From assembly GCA_948567375.1 (NCBI GenBank), contig OX419759.1, positions 61,904,593-61,968,592 on the forward strand: a stretch of DNA of 64,000 bases. Direction: 5' to 3'. How positions within the stretch are numbered: the stretch's first letter is position 1; each line of letters starts with the position of its first letter. The notes under the pieces were generated by a model that was not told the origin of the DNA, made no database searches, and saw nothing but the letters and a program-made list of their open reading frames with translations. Shown here one piece after another: positions 22,637 to 34,489 of the stretch. This stretch comes from Lunularia cruciata (lineage: Eukaryota > Streptophyta > Marchantiopsida > Lunulariales > Lunulariaceae). A program made the position numbers and the translations under genes.

Positions 22637-24180
22637 ATGGAAAATATGGGTACCACACAAGCTTACCAAAAGAACAAGGGGACTGAATGCAATGAAGACT
22701 ATGATACATTCATTGAGGAGTTCAAAGTTATTTCATGTGCAAACAAAGAAGATGACTCTGTAGAGCAGCTGCAAATATTTCCAAGTCTGCTCTGGAAGAA
22801 AGCCTAGAGCTTTTATACCCATGTTACTCAAAAGGGATTCAAGCCAACCATCTGGATAGCACATTTGGACAACTTCTTGGAACAATTCCAAGAAGTTGAT
22901 TATGATATGAGTGTCTTCACCACACTCAATGACTTGGATCAAGGGAACGATAAGAAGTTGAGAGACTACTCTGAGCGGTTCATGGTGTTACTAAACCAAA
23001 TGCCAAAGCAATCTGGGGTGATGGGTTACTCCAATGCCCAAGCCATTACTTGGTTCCTTGGCAGATTATCATCAAAAATTTGAATCTTTGCCAAGGAAAG
23101 GAATGTAACGTCCTTGGACAAGGTACCCAAACATAGTGCTCAATATGAGGCGGCCCACTCTTAGTCAGCTGGTAACTGAAGAAACCATGAGAGGAAAGGT
23201 AAGAAGGCAAGACAAAGAGCCTCTTGCAATACCTCCCCTTCTTTGGATGAATCTTCTACCTCGTCAAGTTCCTCCTTGGAATCAAAAGAAGATAACAAGC
23301 CAAGGAAGAATCAAAGATGAGGAGGAAAGAAAGTGTTGCAGACACCAACTAAAAGTGTCAATAAGACAAACACTAAGTTGGAGACTCTTATAAAAGAGTT
23401 TGTGGATTTTAAGATTCAAATGATTGGGGTGAAGGACAAAAGAAAACCCCCTTCATTTATGAGACCAAATGTGTGATGTACTATGTGTGTCAAGTTGGGT
23501 CATGCCAACATGGAGTGCTTGACAACCAAGACTGCATTCAATATGCAACAAATTGATTGGGTTCCAAGTTGGGACCAAAACAAGGAAGAAGAGGTAGTAT
23601 ACCAAACCCAAGAGGCACCATCCTAAGCAAGCATGTCATACCAAGGTTTGAGGCATGGACCAAGGGAGTACAAAAACTATGCATCCCAATGAAGAATGCC
23701 AAAGGCTAATCAAAACAAACCTCAAAATGTTTATTGGGAGCATGCTATAATTGTGGCTTGATGGGCCATTGGTTCTCAAATTGTCTCAAGCCAAGGTGGC
23801 AGATCAGGTATATTCCGCTTTATAGAAACTATAATGGTTCTGGCTATGTGGATAATTAGTGTTCCTAGCCAACCAACCCAAAGCCTCCAATGAAATATAT
23901 GCATACTCCGGCTGAGAGAGTTGCATTGCAACCAAAAGGGGATGTTGTAGTGAACTGTATTACCCTTGAAGAAGAAATTTCTCAAGGAGTGAATACGGCC
24001 TCAAAAGGGGAATGGGCAGACCTGGATGTGTTGGGAGTTGAAACATGCTTGGAGAAGGAAAAAGTGTGATAACAAGAAGTAGGCACTACTTTTCCATCAA
24101 AAGGCAAAGCGACTCCGCCCAAAATCAATATTATCTACAAAGGAGGAGAGGATTTTGGCTAAAGCCAAGGCCAAAGCATT
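22637..24180 (+). pseudogene. F1 copy 3 gag
   Basis: The ATG at 22637 opens MENMGTTQAYQ. The capsid-like region holds FLEQFQEVDYDMSVFTTLND near 22870 and a LRDYSERFMVLLNQMP block near 22960. Two CCHC knuckles follow: CTMCVKLGHANMEC (23477-23518) and CYNCGLMGHWFSNC (23743-23783), both CX2CX4HX4C. The related F1b gag has a matching NIFATL...DYMERFKSLLIRVP block near 61050. Gag packages the RNA. Broken. Confidence 0.75.
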
Positions 24181-24599
24181 GCAAAAACAAATTCAAGAGG
24201 TAGTGTAGAGGACTGGGGAAATGATTGTGGAAGAAGATCCAAAGACAAAACCTGATTGACATCAGATCCAAAGTCAAAGATCTGATTCAAGCCATGGTGG
24301 GTAAACCCAAAGTACCTCAAGCTCAAACCATGGGAACTCCGGTCACCATGTTAAAGAGACCCAAAGTAAAGTCAGATTGGGTTGAGAACTTAACCCGAAG
24401 GTGGCAAAGTGTAAGAAGGTGAAACTTGGAGGAGTATCCCAATATGATATTATGGCAGATTTTGCATCCACACAAGCAAACATAACATTCAAACAATTGT
24501 GGGAGGACAATAAATTGTACAAGAAGCAACTAAGTTTGGCACTTAAGAAAGTGAGGACAATCTTCAAGAAGGATCTACTAACAATTTATCATATGGAGC

Positions 24600-24900
24600 A
24601 AGAAGATTTGGGATCTCCATAAGTAGATGCAGAGATTACGGGTTGCATGCTCACATCTTTACCCATTGACTTGGGTCAGGTGTGAATGTGATGATAGAGG
24701 ATACCACACACAGATTGGGGTATCATACTTTTGAACCACTGCCCCGAATCCTAAAGTTTGTAGATCAAACCAAGTGCCAACCCTTGGGCATGTTGTCCAA
24801 TATAGTCACAATTATTGGAGGCATACCATTTAAGCTAAACTATATTATATTGAGACTAGTGACCAAAATTGGTAACTCATTTCTGATCCAAAGATCCTAG
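24600..24900 (+). pseudogene. F1 copy 3 retropepsin
   Basis: A SLPIDLG active-site-like segment near 24660, then EDTTHRLGYHTFEPLPRI, CQPLGMLSNI and IPFKLNYIILR blocks. The same order occurs in copy 2 (16.3-16.6 kb). An upstream QANITFKQLWEDNK block near 24475 marks the linker before it. Confidence 0.65.
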
Positions 24901-25389
24901 TTGTATAGTGCATGCGTTGTGGTTAATTGGCACCAATATAGAAGCTTAGGTTTAAAGACATGTTGTCTAAAGACCAGAAGTTGGTGATAATTTTTTGGAC
25001 AAATGTTTCCCTCCTTGGGAAACTACTTTGTTGGAAGATGAAGATGAATCCAATAATTCTTCATCTTCATCTTCATCTTCATCTTTAGATAAGCAAGTCC
25101 AAGTAAATTATTTAAGGTGCTATGAGGTGGAGGTTGAGAAAGAAGATCCATATGATGTCACCTTGAGGAACAGCAATTTGGAGGAAGGAGGTCTAAACTC
25201 CATTCAACTTGGGTTAAGCTGAGTCAGTCACCCACCCCAATGACTGTCAAGATGTTGTCTTGGAAGAAGGCAAAATATCCAAGACAATCCATCCAGACAA
25301 ATTGGCAGGTTACATTGCCTTATTTATTGAGTACCAGGATGTATTTGCTTGGTCTATTGATTAGATGTCAAGAATCCCTAGACTATTTA

Positions 25390-26240
25390 GGAAAACTTAA
25401 ATTGATTTGATTGAAGGCACAATTCTAGCTTTGCAATAACAATACCGCCTTAATCCAAAGTACTCACTCTTGGTGAAAGATGAAATTGATAAGTACTTAG
25501 GAGCCAGAATTATTTTTCCAATCTTGAGCAATGAAGGGGTTTCTTCCATTGTCATTGTTCCAAAGAAGAAGATGAGGAAGATTTGAGTGTGCAAATACTT
25601 TTGCAGGTTGAATGCAATAACAAGGAAGGATCATCATCCTCTGCCCTTCATCGATACTATTTTGGATCAAGTAGTAGGTCTTCCTTATTACAATTTTCTT
25701 GATGGATTTTCAGGCTATAATCAAGTGTCCACTCAAGAAGAATACAAGGACAAGACTACATTCACTAACGATTGGAGCACATTTTCATACAATCAAATGC
25801 CCTTTGGGTTGTGTAATGCTCTTGCTACTTTTTCATACAATCAAATACCCTTTGGGTTGTGTAATGCTCTTGCTACTTTCCAACATATGATGAATGTAAA
25901 TTTTTAAGGACTTTTTGCTTGAATTTGTGGAATTTTTCATTAATGATTTTTGCATGTTTGGACAAAGAGAGGTACATTTGGACTACCTTTGCCAAATGTT
26001 TGAAAGATGTCAATTTGCCATCTTGTCATTACACATAGAGAAATGCATCTTTGCAATGAAAGAAGAAATTCTACTGAGACATCGGGTGTCAAGCTGAGGT
26101 ATTGAAGTTGATGTGGAGAAGGTGAAAGTAAACTCAACTCTAGAATCCTCCAAAAATATTTGAGAGTTGAGAGCCTTCATGGGTCATGTCAGATATTATA
26201 GATACTTTGTGGTGAAAGGTGCATTTGAGGTGCACTTCCT
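25390..26240 (+). pseudogene. F1 copy 3 reverse transcriptase
   Basis: SSIVIVPKKK near 25545, then HHPLPFIDTILDQVVGLPY near 25630, NFLDGFSGYNQV, SYNQMPFGLCNALATF and FFINDFCMFG (the catalytic FxNDF position) near 25930. This is the Tat/Athila type. Broken. Confidence 0.8.
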
Positions 26241-26369
26241 AACCATGTGGTGTTGGTTGCACCATTAACAAAGCTCCTAAAGAATTCTAAAGACTATTTG
26301 TGGAAAGCAAAACCAGAAGCTTTCCAGGTGTTGAAGAAGAAATTGGTGGAAGCACCAATTATGAGGGCT

Positions 26370-27600
26370 CTAAATTGGGATGTTCCTTTTCATGTGCATG
26401 TGGATACTTTGTCCATGGCAATTGGCATAGTCCTGAGTCAGAAGGTTGAGAAGAAGAAAGACTATCCCATCTATTATGCCGGCTGATAACTTTCATAGAA
26501 GAATTACACCTATGCTAAAAAAGAAGTACTTGGACTCAGAATGGTATATGCATGCAAGAAGTTTCACCACTACTTGCTGGGATATGAGTTTGTATTCCAT
26601 GTGGACCATTATGCACTGCAAGTTTTGGTGAAGAAGGCTGATTTGTATGAGCAAATTTCATAATGGATCTTGTTGTTACAAGAGTTCACATGCACTATAA
26701 AAGTAAGGAAGGGGGCTTTGAGTGCAAATACGGACTTCATATCCAGGTTAGAGACTCAAGACCAAGAGCAAGAGATAGATGACTGGTTTTTCTATGAAGA
26801 AATTTACCATTTGATGGCAATGCAAAGTACAAGGTATGCTACAAAATATCATTATTTGCATATTTTCTAGTGTCTTGAGGAGCTAAACCCAAAACAAAGG
26901 GTAGTTTTCCTCAAGAAAATGGGACCGTCACTCAATTCACAAGGAAAAGATACATTTTTATGAATTTGATTATGCTACTAAAATGGTTGAAGCCAAAGCA
27001 ACTCAAAGAGATGATTTGGAACTATAGCTAAGTTTTTCTTCCAAAACATCATCTCCTGATATGGATGTACTCTGGAATTAGTCAATGACCAAGGGACTCA
27101 TTTTTTGAGCACACTAGTAGATGCATTAACAAAGTATTTCCAAATAAAACATTGGAAGATGACTCCTTACAATCCAAAATAAATTGTGTTGATAGAGAAG
27201 GCAAATGAATTATTGTGTAAAATCTTGAAAGATGATTGTCGATTATACCTATGATTGGAACACAAAGCTACCTATAGCTTTGTGTCCATGAGAAACCACT
27301 AAACAGATTACCACTAAGCAGACTCCATATTTCTTAACTTATGGACCGTCAAATCGGTTTTTATATGAGGAATGATTGTTGGAGGAAGAAAGCCAGGATC
27401 TCTGGATCCGACATCTAATGTGGCTGGAAGAAAAGAGAGACAATGCAAATGATGAAAGACATATAAGCTCAGTGGAAAGTCAAGCATGATAAGAGATTAC
27501 TACCTGTTGCTATTTGAGAAGGAGACTTAGTGTTGTTGTCTGACAACTGCCAAATCTTTTTTCCAGGCAAGCTGCACTTAAGGTGGATAGGGCCACATTA
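26370..27600 (+). pseudogene. F1 copy 3 RNase H and integrase remnant
   Basis: RNase H blocks: DVPFHVHVDTLSMAIGIVLSQ near 26380 and a FHHYLLGYEF-type block near 26560. Integrase is reduced: a FFFQNIIS-like block near 27035, a TKYFQIKHWKMTPYNP-type block near 27135 and a GKLHLRWIGPH-type block near 27570. Worn, with parts lacking. Confidence 0.65.
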
Positions 27601-27774
27601 AGTGCTAGACATTTATGACAATGGCTTTATTCAACTGGTTGACTTGGAAGGAAATCCTTTTGCTACTCAAGTAAATGGGTGGAGAGTTAGAAGATATTGG
27701 ATTGTGGACACAACAATGTAAGATAAGCAATGAGCCGATGTTCATGGGGACATTCACATTTGAGGGAAAGGGTA

Positions 27775-28785
27775 TGTGGTACCCATATTTTTTATTTTTT
27801 TTTGTTATTAGAAAAGAATTGTGTGTTTGGATCTGACCCAAGGAAGTCAACTTTGTGTCAAAGGAAGAAGGACTCGAATCAGACTAGAATGGCAATAGAT
27901 CCAAAGTAAGGTTACTACTTTGCATTGGAATTGGAATGATCAACCCAATCCAAAGACAACCTAACAACTACAACTTGGGCTATGCTAACCAAGAAGGTAC
28001 ACTCAGAAAAATGGCTACTTTATGTTAGGAGAGATTTGAGAGTGATAGGAATAAAACATGCAAAATGTGTGAGTTTCACTTGAGGTTTGACTGAAGAATA
28101 ACTACAAATCAGAGTTTCATAAAATTGAGACTTTGTCAAGGAAATTCTGTAATGCTGAAGTGCTATCCTACCCTATTCTACAATGCTGAAGAATCATGAG
28201 CTGAGTCGTAGGTTTGATTTGTGAGAAACCAAGATTTAGGGAATGCATGATGCCAATGAAAGGTAGGAGATAAGTTCCGGCACTTGCAGTGCAAAATCAT
28301 GCAATTTGGAGACTAGATATGGTAGATAGGATCAAAGTCTTAAGCTGACTTTGGATCATATTTTTGGCCTAGAATTGGAACTTGAGTTTTCCAAGGTTCA
28401 TGGTAGAAATTGCTGCCAGTAAGTGTATAGATGGTCCTCGAGGTGGAGGGAAAGAGAGGAAATCTGTCTCAATGCATTAAGTTGGATGGAGACTTGTGTT
28501 GGATAGAGATGTAGGAGAGGCAATAGGAATTACCTTTGATTGGAAGTGTGATCTTATAGAGGAATTTAAGTAGTTGAAGAACAATTTCAGTGCACCTTGC
28601 ATGAAGAATGGGTATAAGGTAGAGACTTATAGAGACCCAATGAGATGGAGTATCATTGGGGCAATAATGGCAATGCTAAAGCCAGATCAAACAACCTATG
28701 TAATGAAGTAGCAAGCTGTATTCTTTGACCTGATGTTTGCAAGAGAAAGCATGAATTAGGCAAAGTGTTTTTGTACAGGAACACG
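27775..28785 (+). repeat. F1 LTR fragment (first kilobase)
   Basis: Starts TGTGGTACCCATA after a purine tract. Carries the LTR-internal ORF core near 28300-28430 (an NHAIWRLDMV block and a FPRFMVEI block), then passes directly into pol sequence at about 28786, so only the first third of the LTR is present. Confidence 0.75.
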
Positions 28786-31400
28786 GCTGATGATTTGGTA
28801 CGAGGTGGATGTTGAAGATGAAAAACTGTACAATGTGACCTCGAGTAGTAGTGATATGGAGGAAGGGAGTTACGACTCCACTCAACTCGGACTGAGCCGA
28901 GTCAACCATGTGGAAGGAGTTATCCCACCTGATGACTATCAAGATGTTGTCTTGGAAGAAGGAAAACTACTTAAGATATCCAAGACAATCACTTTGAAAG
29001 AATTGGCAGATTCCATTGCTTTGTTTATAGAACACCATGATGTATTTGCCTAGTCTATTGATCAGATGCCAAGAATCCTTTGACATTCAGGGAGAATCAT
29101 ATTGATTTGGCAGAAAGTGTAGTCTCGGTTCAGCAATGCTAGTATTGTTGAACCCAAATTACTCACTCTTGATGAAAGATGAGACTAATAAATACTTTGG
29201 GAGTAGGAATTATCTTTCCGATCTTGAGCAATGAATGGGCCTCCCTAATTGTCATTGTTTTGAAGAAGAAGAACAAAAAAATTTGGGTGTGCTAGGATTT
29301 TTGCAAACTAAATGCAGTGACAAGGAAGGATAATCATCCTTTGCCATTTATAATTTGCCTATATAATTTTAGACCAAGTAGCAGGTCATCCTTGCTATAG
29401 TTTTCTAGATGGATTTTCAGCCTATAATCAAAGTGTCTATTTGGGGATAAGACAAGGACAAAACCACATTCACTATTGATTGAGGTACCTATGCATATAA
29501 TCAGATGCCCTTTGTGTTGTGTCATGCTCCTACTACATTCCAACAAATGATGAATGTGATGTTTTAAGGACTTCCTTCAAAAGTTTGTGGAAGTCTTTAT
29601 CAATGAATTTTGTGTATTTGGATAAAGAGAAGTGCATTTGGAGTATCTTTGTGAAACATTTGATAGGTATTGTGTTGCAAGCTTTTCCTTACACTCGGAA
29701 AACTGTTTTTTTGCAATGATAGAACGGATTTTGTTGGGATACCGGGTATCAAGCCAAGGAATAGAAGTTGATGTTGAAAAGGTGAAGGTAATAATAGCCT
29801 TAAAATCTCCCAAAAAATTTGGGAGCTAAGAGCCTTCTTGGGTCATGTTGGATATTACAAGCATTTTGTGGCCAATTATGTAGTATTGGCTGCACCCTTA
29901 AAAAGTTGTTAAAGAAATCTGAAAACTATTAATAGGAGACAGAGCAAGAAGAGGCCTTCCAAGCACTAAAGAGGAAAATAGTGGAAGCACCCATTATGAG
30001 GGCTCCAAATTGGAATGTCCCTTTTCATGTATATGTGGATACTTTGTCCATGAAAATAGGAGTAGTCCTCAGCCAAAAGGATGAATAGAAGAAAGTTTAA
30101 CCTATTTATTATGCCAATAAGCAGTTGTCAATTGCAAGCAAAAATTATACCACTATAGAACAGGAAGCACCTTGAATGGTATATGCCTGCAAAAAATTTT
30201 GACACTACTTGTTGGGATTTGAGTTTGTGTTCCATGTGGATCATTATGAGCTGCAACACTTAGTGAAAGAAGGTTGACTTGTCAAAGTAAATTGCACATT
30301 GGATTCTATCACCACAAGAATTCACATAAATCGTACAAGTAAGGAAGAAACCTTTGCATACAAATGTGGATTTCCTATCCAGGTTAGAAACTTAGGACCA
30401 AGATCTAGAAATAGATTATTGTTTCCCTAATGAAGAGCTATGCCACTTGATGGCAATAGGAATTACAAGAAATGCAATAGAATAGCATTATCTGCATGCA
30501 TATCAATATCCTAAAGGACTGGATTTGGAACAAAGGGCAATCTTTCTTAGGAAAATTGGATCCTATCAGCGCAAGCATAATGCTTTGTTTAAGATGGGCA
30601 AAGAAGAGATGCTTTGTACGTGCTTGGAAGCCTATGAGGTAAGGGGAGTAATATAATCCCTACAATTGGAAGCATCAAGAGGTCATTATGCATTGAAGAA
30701 CTTTGTTCAGAAAATCCATGCTGTAGGATATTGGTGGCCTATGATGTATAAAGATACACAAGCCCATATTAGAAGTTGTGATGCTTGTTAGCAAACCAAC
30801 ATCCACTACCTAGTGGCCTTTGAGACCAATTTTGCCATTGGCTTCATTTGAGAAATGGGGTATTGATTTTGTGGGTCTGATTCAACCGGTCACACGATTT
30901 ACTAGAAAGAGATACATTCTAGTATACACTGATTATGCTACTAAAATGGTTGAGGCTGAGGCAACTCGAAAAGATGATGCAGAAATAGTAGCAAAATTTT
31001 TCTTCCAAAACATCATCTCTAGATATGGATGTCCTCTAGAATTAGTTAGTGACTGGGGTACTCATTTTTTGAACTCATGGAGGCTTTAACAAAGTGTTTT
31101 CAAATTAAACATTGGAAGATGACTCCCTATAATCCAAAAGAAAATGGGTTGATAAAGAAAGTTAGTGGGTTGCTCTGTAAAATTTTGAATAAGGTGATAG
31201 TCAATTATGCCAATAATTAGGACAAGAAGTTACCTATAGCTTTAGGGGCATATAGGATGATTGAAAAGATTACCACTAAGCAGACTCTGTGTTCCTTAAC
31301 ATATGGATTACATCTCATATTACTTGTTGAGTTTGAAATGCAGTCATATTGTATCCTATCTAAAGAATTGTTGTCGGAGGATGGATATTTGGATTCAATA
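28786..31400 (+). mobile_element. F1 copy 4: pol, part left of F4
   Basis: Begins in the protease-RT linker (a YEVDVEDEKLYNV block and STQLGLSRVNHVEGV near 28880-28920). RT (about 29080-29900), RNase H (about 30000-30400), the zinc-binding and core parts of integrase (WGIDFVGLIQPVTRF near 30855; RYILVYTDYATKMVEAEATR near 30910) and SRYGCPLELVSDWGTHF near 31020 follow. F4 interrupts at 31400/31401 and the sequence resumes at 41317. Old, with many breaks. Confidence 0.82.
31397..31400. other. F4 target site duplication, left (AATA)
   Basis: AATA lies on both sides of F4 (31397-31400 and 41317-41320). The empty-site form GGATTCAATAGCTAAT is visible at 41451-41470 in a tandem duplicate of the same host sequence, which confirms that four bases were duplicated. 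Confidence 0.85.
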
Positions 31401-31507
31401 TGTCGTGCGTATATACATCGCTACACAACATACATCGCTGTCAACATCATACACTATAAAAGCACAACTCACACATAAGTCATACATAGACTCTAAAGTG
31501 CCACAAT
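31401..31507 (-). repeat. F4 Q repeat, distal copy
   Basis: 107 bp starting TGTCGTGCG and ending GCCACAAT on the plus strand. Identical by eye to 31958-32064. It forms the outer left end of the element next to the AATA duplication. Contains TATATA (31410-31415) and, in plus orientation, TATAAAAG (31455-31462). Confidence 0.92.
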
Positions 31508-31955
31508 AATCAGATTGCTTAACATTCTCAACTCAACTCAACTCAGATCAGTACTTGATCTATCACTCTATAAACTGCCAACAATTGGGCACTGATTACA
31601 GTCAAGCCACACCCACTCAAGCATAGAGAATCCAGGTGACGCTCGCCGGCCTCTGTCCACCATAGCCAGGAACTCGAAGGCTCAACATCAGAGAAGTGAG
31701 CTCTCTGGAGCTCACTTCGAAACTATACCCCCTGGACTCGAGCTAGCCCTGAAACCCTAACGGTCCCGCTGACGGCACACTCGACGGTGCAAACGGTGCA
31801 AAGTGACGGTGGGCCCCACCGTGAAGTCAGTACCCCGAACACGAAATCTAACCGTCGGAAAGTAGTCCCTGAGAAACAGCTAGAATAACTCTAACTACCA
31901 TCACTGGAACTCCAGTGTCCGAGCATCTAGATGCGGAACTACAAATGGCGTGACA
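31508..31955 (-). repeat. F4 P repeat, 3' copy
   Basis: 448 bp, matching 40869-41316 with about two differences (both single bases). Ends GCGTGACA on the plus strand. Lies between the two Q copies. Confidence 0.95.
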
Positions 31956-31957
31956 GC

Positions 31958-32064
31958 TGTCGTGCGTATATACATCGCTACACAACATACATCGCTGTCA
32001 ACATCATACACTATAAAAGCACAACTCACACATAAGTCATACATAGACTCTAAAGTGCCACAAT
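31958..32064 (-). repeat. F4 Q repeat, proximal copy
   Basis: Identical to 31401-31507. Separated from the P copy by GC, giving a GACAGCTGTC palindrome at the junction (31952-31961). On its inner side it abuts a purine tract. Confidence 0.92.
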
Positions 32065-32075
32065 CGCCCCCCTAG
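32065..32075 (-). other. F4 polypurine tract
   Basis: The minus strand reads AGGGGGGCGA directly before the proximal Q repeat (TTGTGGCAC). It is the likely primer for second-strand synthesis, which would make Q the first part of the 3' terminal repeat. Confidence 0.6.
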
Positions 32076-32231
32076 CTGGCGGTTAGGTCCCTCTAACTCC
32101 AGATAGCCATCTACTCTAAGTATATGGTATACCCTCTAATGGGCAAAGATCAGGAGGCCGGGTGCTATGGAGCCCCATCGTTAGTCGCCTGTCTGCAATC
32201 TATACCATATAAAGAATGAACTAGCTATAGG
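32076..32231 (-). other. F4 untranslated stretch after the PHD finger
   Basis: About 155 bp between the end of the coding region and the purine tract. No motif recognised. Confidence 0.6.
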
Positions 32232-32234
32232 TCA

Positions 32235-32378
32235 AGTACATCTAGGACATAACCACTGTCCCTGAGGAACCACCGTGAGGGGAGGAGTCATACATGCCAT
32301 ATGCCATCCTCTCGAACAGCTATCACACACTAACATAGTAGCAGCTCCACCAGAAGAGCCACATAACATACACCTCAA
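32235..32378 (-). pseudogene. F4 PHD finger at integrase C-terminus
   Basis: The last 48 residues of the integrase part hold a textbook C4HC3 pattern: C-x2-C-x11-C-x2-C-x4-H-x2-C-x14-C-x2-C, with the usual W two residues before the seventh ligand (W-L-C-P-R-C). PHD fingers bind histone H3 tails, often by the methylation state of K4 (family knowledge). Its place is that of the chromodomain in chromoviruses, so a targeting role is plausible but inferred. Confidence 0.9.
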
Positions 32379-32599
32379 GCCTGCACGTACAAGTGCCAAG
32401 CTTGGGTCCATAGTACCATCAATGTTTGGAAGGTGGCATGGCGCACAATTGCGCACATGATCCTTCCAAACAACACCATCACGTCCTTCTAACACAAGGA
32501 CTCCAGATGGCAAAACCTCGCGCACTCTCAAGATAGTGCGGCCTGTAGAAACATCAAGTGTCGTCGGTGCTGTCTGCTGTAGATATACATAGTCGCCTG

Positions 32600-33490
32600 G
32601 ATGAAATCGACGGATTGAGGGTCTATAACCTCCTCCTCGAATGGTAGCATAGCGTAAAGTATCTCTATGCTGAGCAATCGCCAAGTTCTCGAAGGCCATC
32701 GGCATCACCCTCCGAAAGATCTCTGCCCGTTGAGAACATGCGCTCATCCATACATTAGGGTCATCCAAGTCCAAAACTACAGTAGCATCTCGACGAATGG
32801 CTGCAGGTAAATCTGGATCTCGTCCATAGAGTAGAAAGTATGGAGAGAAGGATGCTAAGGAGGCTTGCCGGCTGAACCGATAGCCCATGGCCAACCAAGG
32901 TAACTGGAGATCCCAATCTCCCAAGTGGCCTCTCTGCAAACCATACTTTCGCAATCCTCTCTTCACCGTCTGAACCACTCTCTCTGCTAAGCCATCTGCC
33001 TCAGGGTGATCTCGGGATGTAGTACGATGATCAATCAAAGCCTTGTCACACAAGACCTGAAACTCTCCCAAGAACTCTGTACCCTGATCAGTCAAAACCT
33101 CAGCTGGTGCACCAAAATGACTAAGAACTCGATCCAGGAACGAGTAAGCTGTCCCTTCACTAGACTTGTCAGGAAGTGCCACCAACTCAATCCACTTGGA
33201 GAAGTGCTCCACCATCACCAAAACATACCGATGATGTCTCACAGTCAGCGGTAAAGGTCCGGCGAAGTCCAAACTCCAACGGTAACCCAATCCCATGATA
33301 GGTAATGGGTGTAACTGTGGCGTAGGAGCATTGAATGATGCTCTAACTTGGTCACAAACCACACATCTGGCAACAAACTGCTGTACCTCGGTCTGCATAC
33401 TGCGCCACCAATAATGACTTTGGAGTAAGCTATATGTACGCTTTACTCCAAAATGTCCTAGCTCCTCATGAGCATGACGGACCAACTGTG
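32600..33490 (-). pseudogene. F4 DDE integrase
   Basis: An N-terminal zinc-binding region (HEELGHFG then RCVVCDQV) at about 33350-33490. The catalytic core has D in WSLDFAGPL (near 33268), D in VLTDQGTEFLG (near 33088) and E in DGLAERVVQ (near 32984), the D,D-35-E type spacing of retroviral and gypsy integrases. A GDYVYLQQ block near 32590 matches the C-terminal SH3-like region. It inserts cDNA, consistent with the 4-bp target duplication. Confidence 0.92.
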
Positions 33491-33868
33491 GTCTCTGTGA
33501 TGGAAGTGGTACTACTCGCACTCTACCATCTTCCCATACACGCAAAAGGTGTCTACCCTCCAATCTGAACCGTCTGGCCCGCTGAAGAACACGGTCTCTC
33601 TCCTTGGCCCCAACTGTGCCACCCACAACACCAGTGCAAAGATAGTCCATCACTAAGACATCATCATGAATGTCTCGCTGAACTGTACCAATATCTTCAC
33701 TCTCTGGATCTGTGACCTCAATAACTCCTCCTGTATGCGCTGAGAGAGATACCACCAATGTCTTTGCAAATATACACAGAAAGGCCGATGCATGCCAACC
33801 TGGCACCATCTCCTCATTTGTCTCACCATGCCAACGTGCTCCGGTCTGATCCTGCTGGCTGGGACATG

Positions 33869-34208
33869 GGTTTCTACTCAACCCATCTGCATCACGGTTC
33901 ACCACTCCAGGTCTGTGAACAACCGTGAAATCATACTCTTGTAAAATCAGAGCCCATCGTGCAAGCTTCCCTGAAAGCTTGTCGGACTCCATCAACCACT
34001 TCAGCGGCTGATGATCAGTGATGAGAGTGAAGGGGTTACCAAATAGGTAACATCGGAAATGTGCTACTGCCCAAACTGCTGCCAAGCACTCTCCCTCATA
34101 TGAACTATACTTCGCCTCCGCTGAATTGTTGGAGCGACTAGCATAGGCCACCACAAACTCCTTCTCCTCATCATCATGTTGGGTGAGCACCGCTCCAAGC
34201 CCCAACAT
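33869..34208 (-). pseudogene. F4 RNase H
   Basis: About 113 residues: a FVVAYASRSNN block, KYSSYEGECLAAVWA, a FTLITDHQPLKWL block and a DADGLSR end. This is the standard gypsy RNase H after RT, followed by an RPG-type linker to integrase. Confidence 0.92.
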
Positions 34209-34489
34209 ACTCCAATCAGTGTGAACCTGAAATGGTCATCCCCTGATCGGTCTCCTCAAAATAGGAGCAGATGTCAACCTCTCCTTGAGCTCTACAAAAG
34301 CTCTCTCCTGCTCATCTCCCCAACACCACTCCTCTGTAAGCTTGGTCAGCTTCGTCAAGGCCTTGGCAATGGCACTAAATCCTCTAACATAGCGGCGATA
34401 GAAGTTTGCCAACCCAAGGAATGCTCGCACTCTGCTCACATCCGTAGGCCGAGGAATACGTGCAATAGCCTCCACCTTGGTCTGCTGAA

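Larger units (their letters stand above)
22193..27774 (+). mobile_element. F1 copy 3: internal region with gag, protease, RT, RNase H and integrase
   Basis: The most complete F1 internal region in the window. The leader is 22193-22636, gag starts near 22637, and two zinc knuckles lie at 23477-23518 and 23743-23783. Retropepsin (24600-24900), RT (25390-26240), RNase H (26370-26760) and integrase (26860-27600) follow, then a purine tract (27761-27772). The RT wording (PLPFIDTILDQV, YNFLDGFSGYNQV, MPFGLCNA) is Tat/Athila-like rather than chromoviral. No chromodomain is seen. Many breaks; old. Confidence 0.85.

Noticed and set aside
25056-25084. TCTTCA/TCATCT microsatellite
   Set aside because: A short Ser-coding simple repeat in the F1 protease-RT linker, of no special note.
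31401-32064. The Q-P-Q block as a separate small TRIM element with 107-bp terminal repeats
   Set aside because: The second P copy at the far end of F4, the adjoining purine tract and the AATA duplication at the outer ends tie Q and P to F4.
32275-32460. Plus-strand open frames across 32-40 kb (for example 33006-33254, 34176-34568, 34779-35030)
   Set aside because: They are antisense shadows of the F4 coding region on the minus strand and show no domain.
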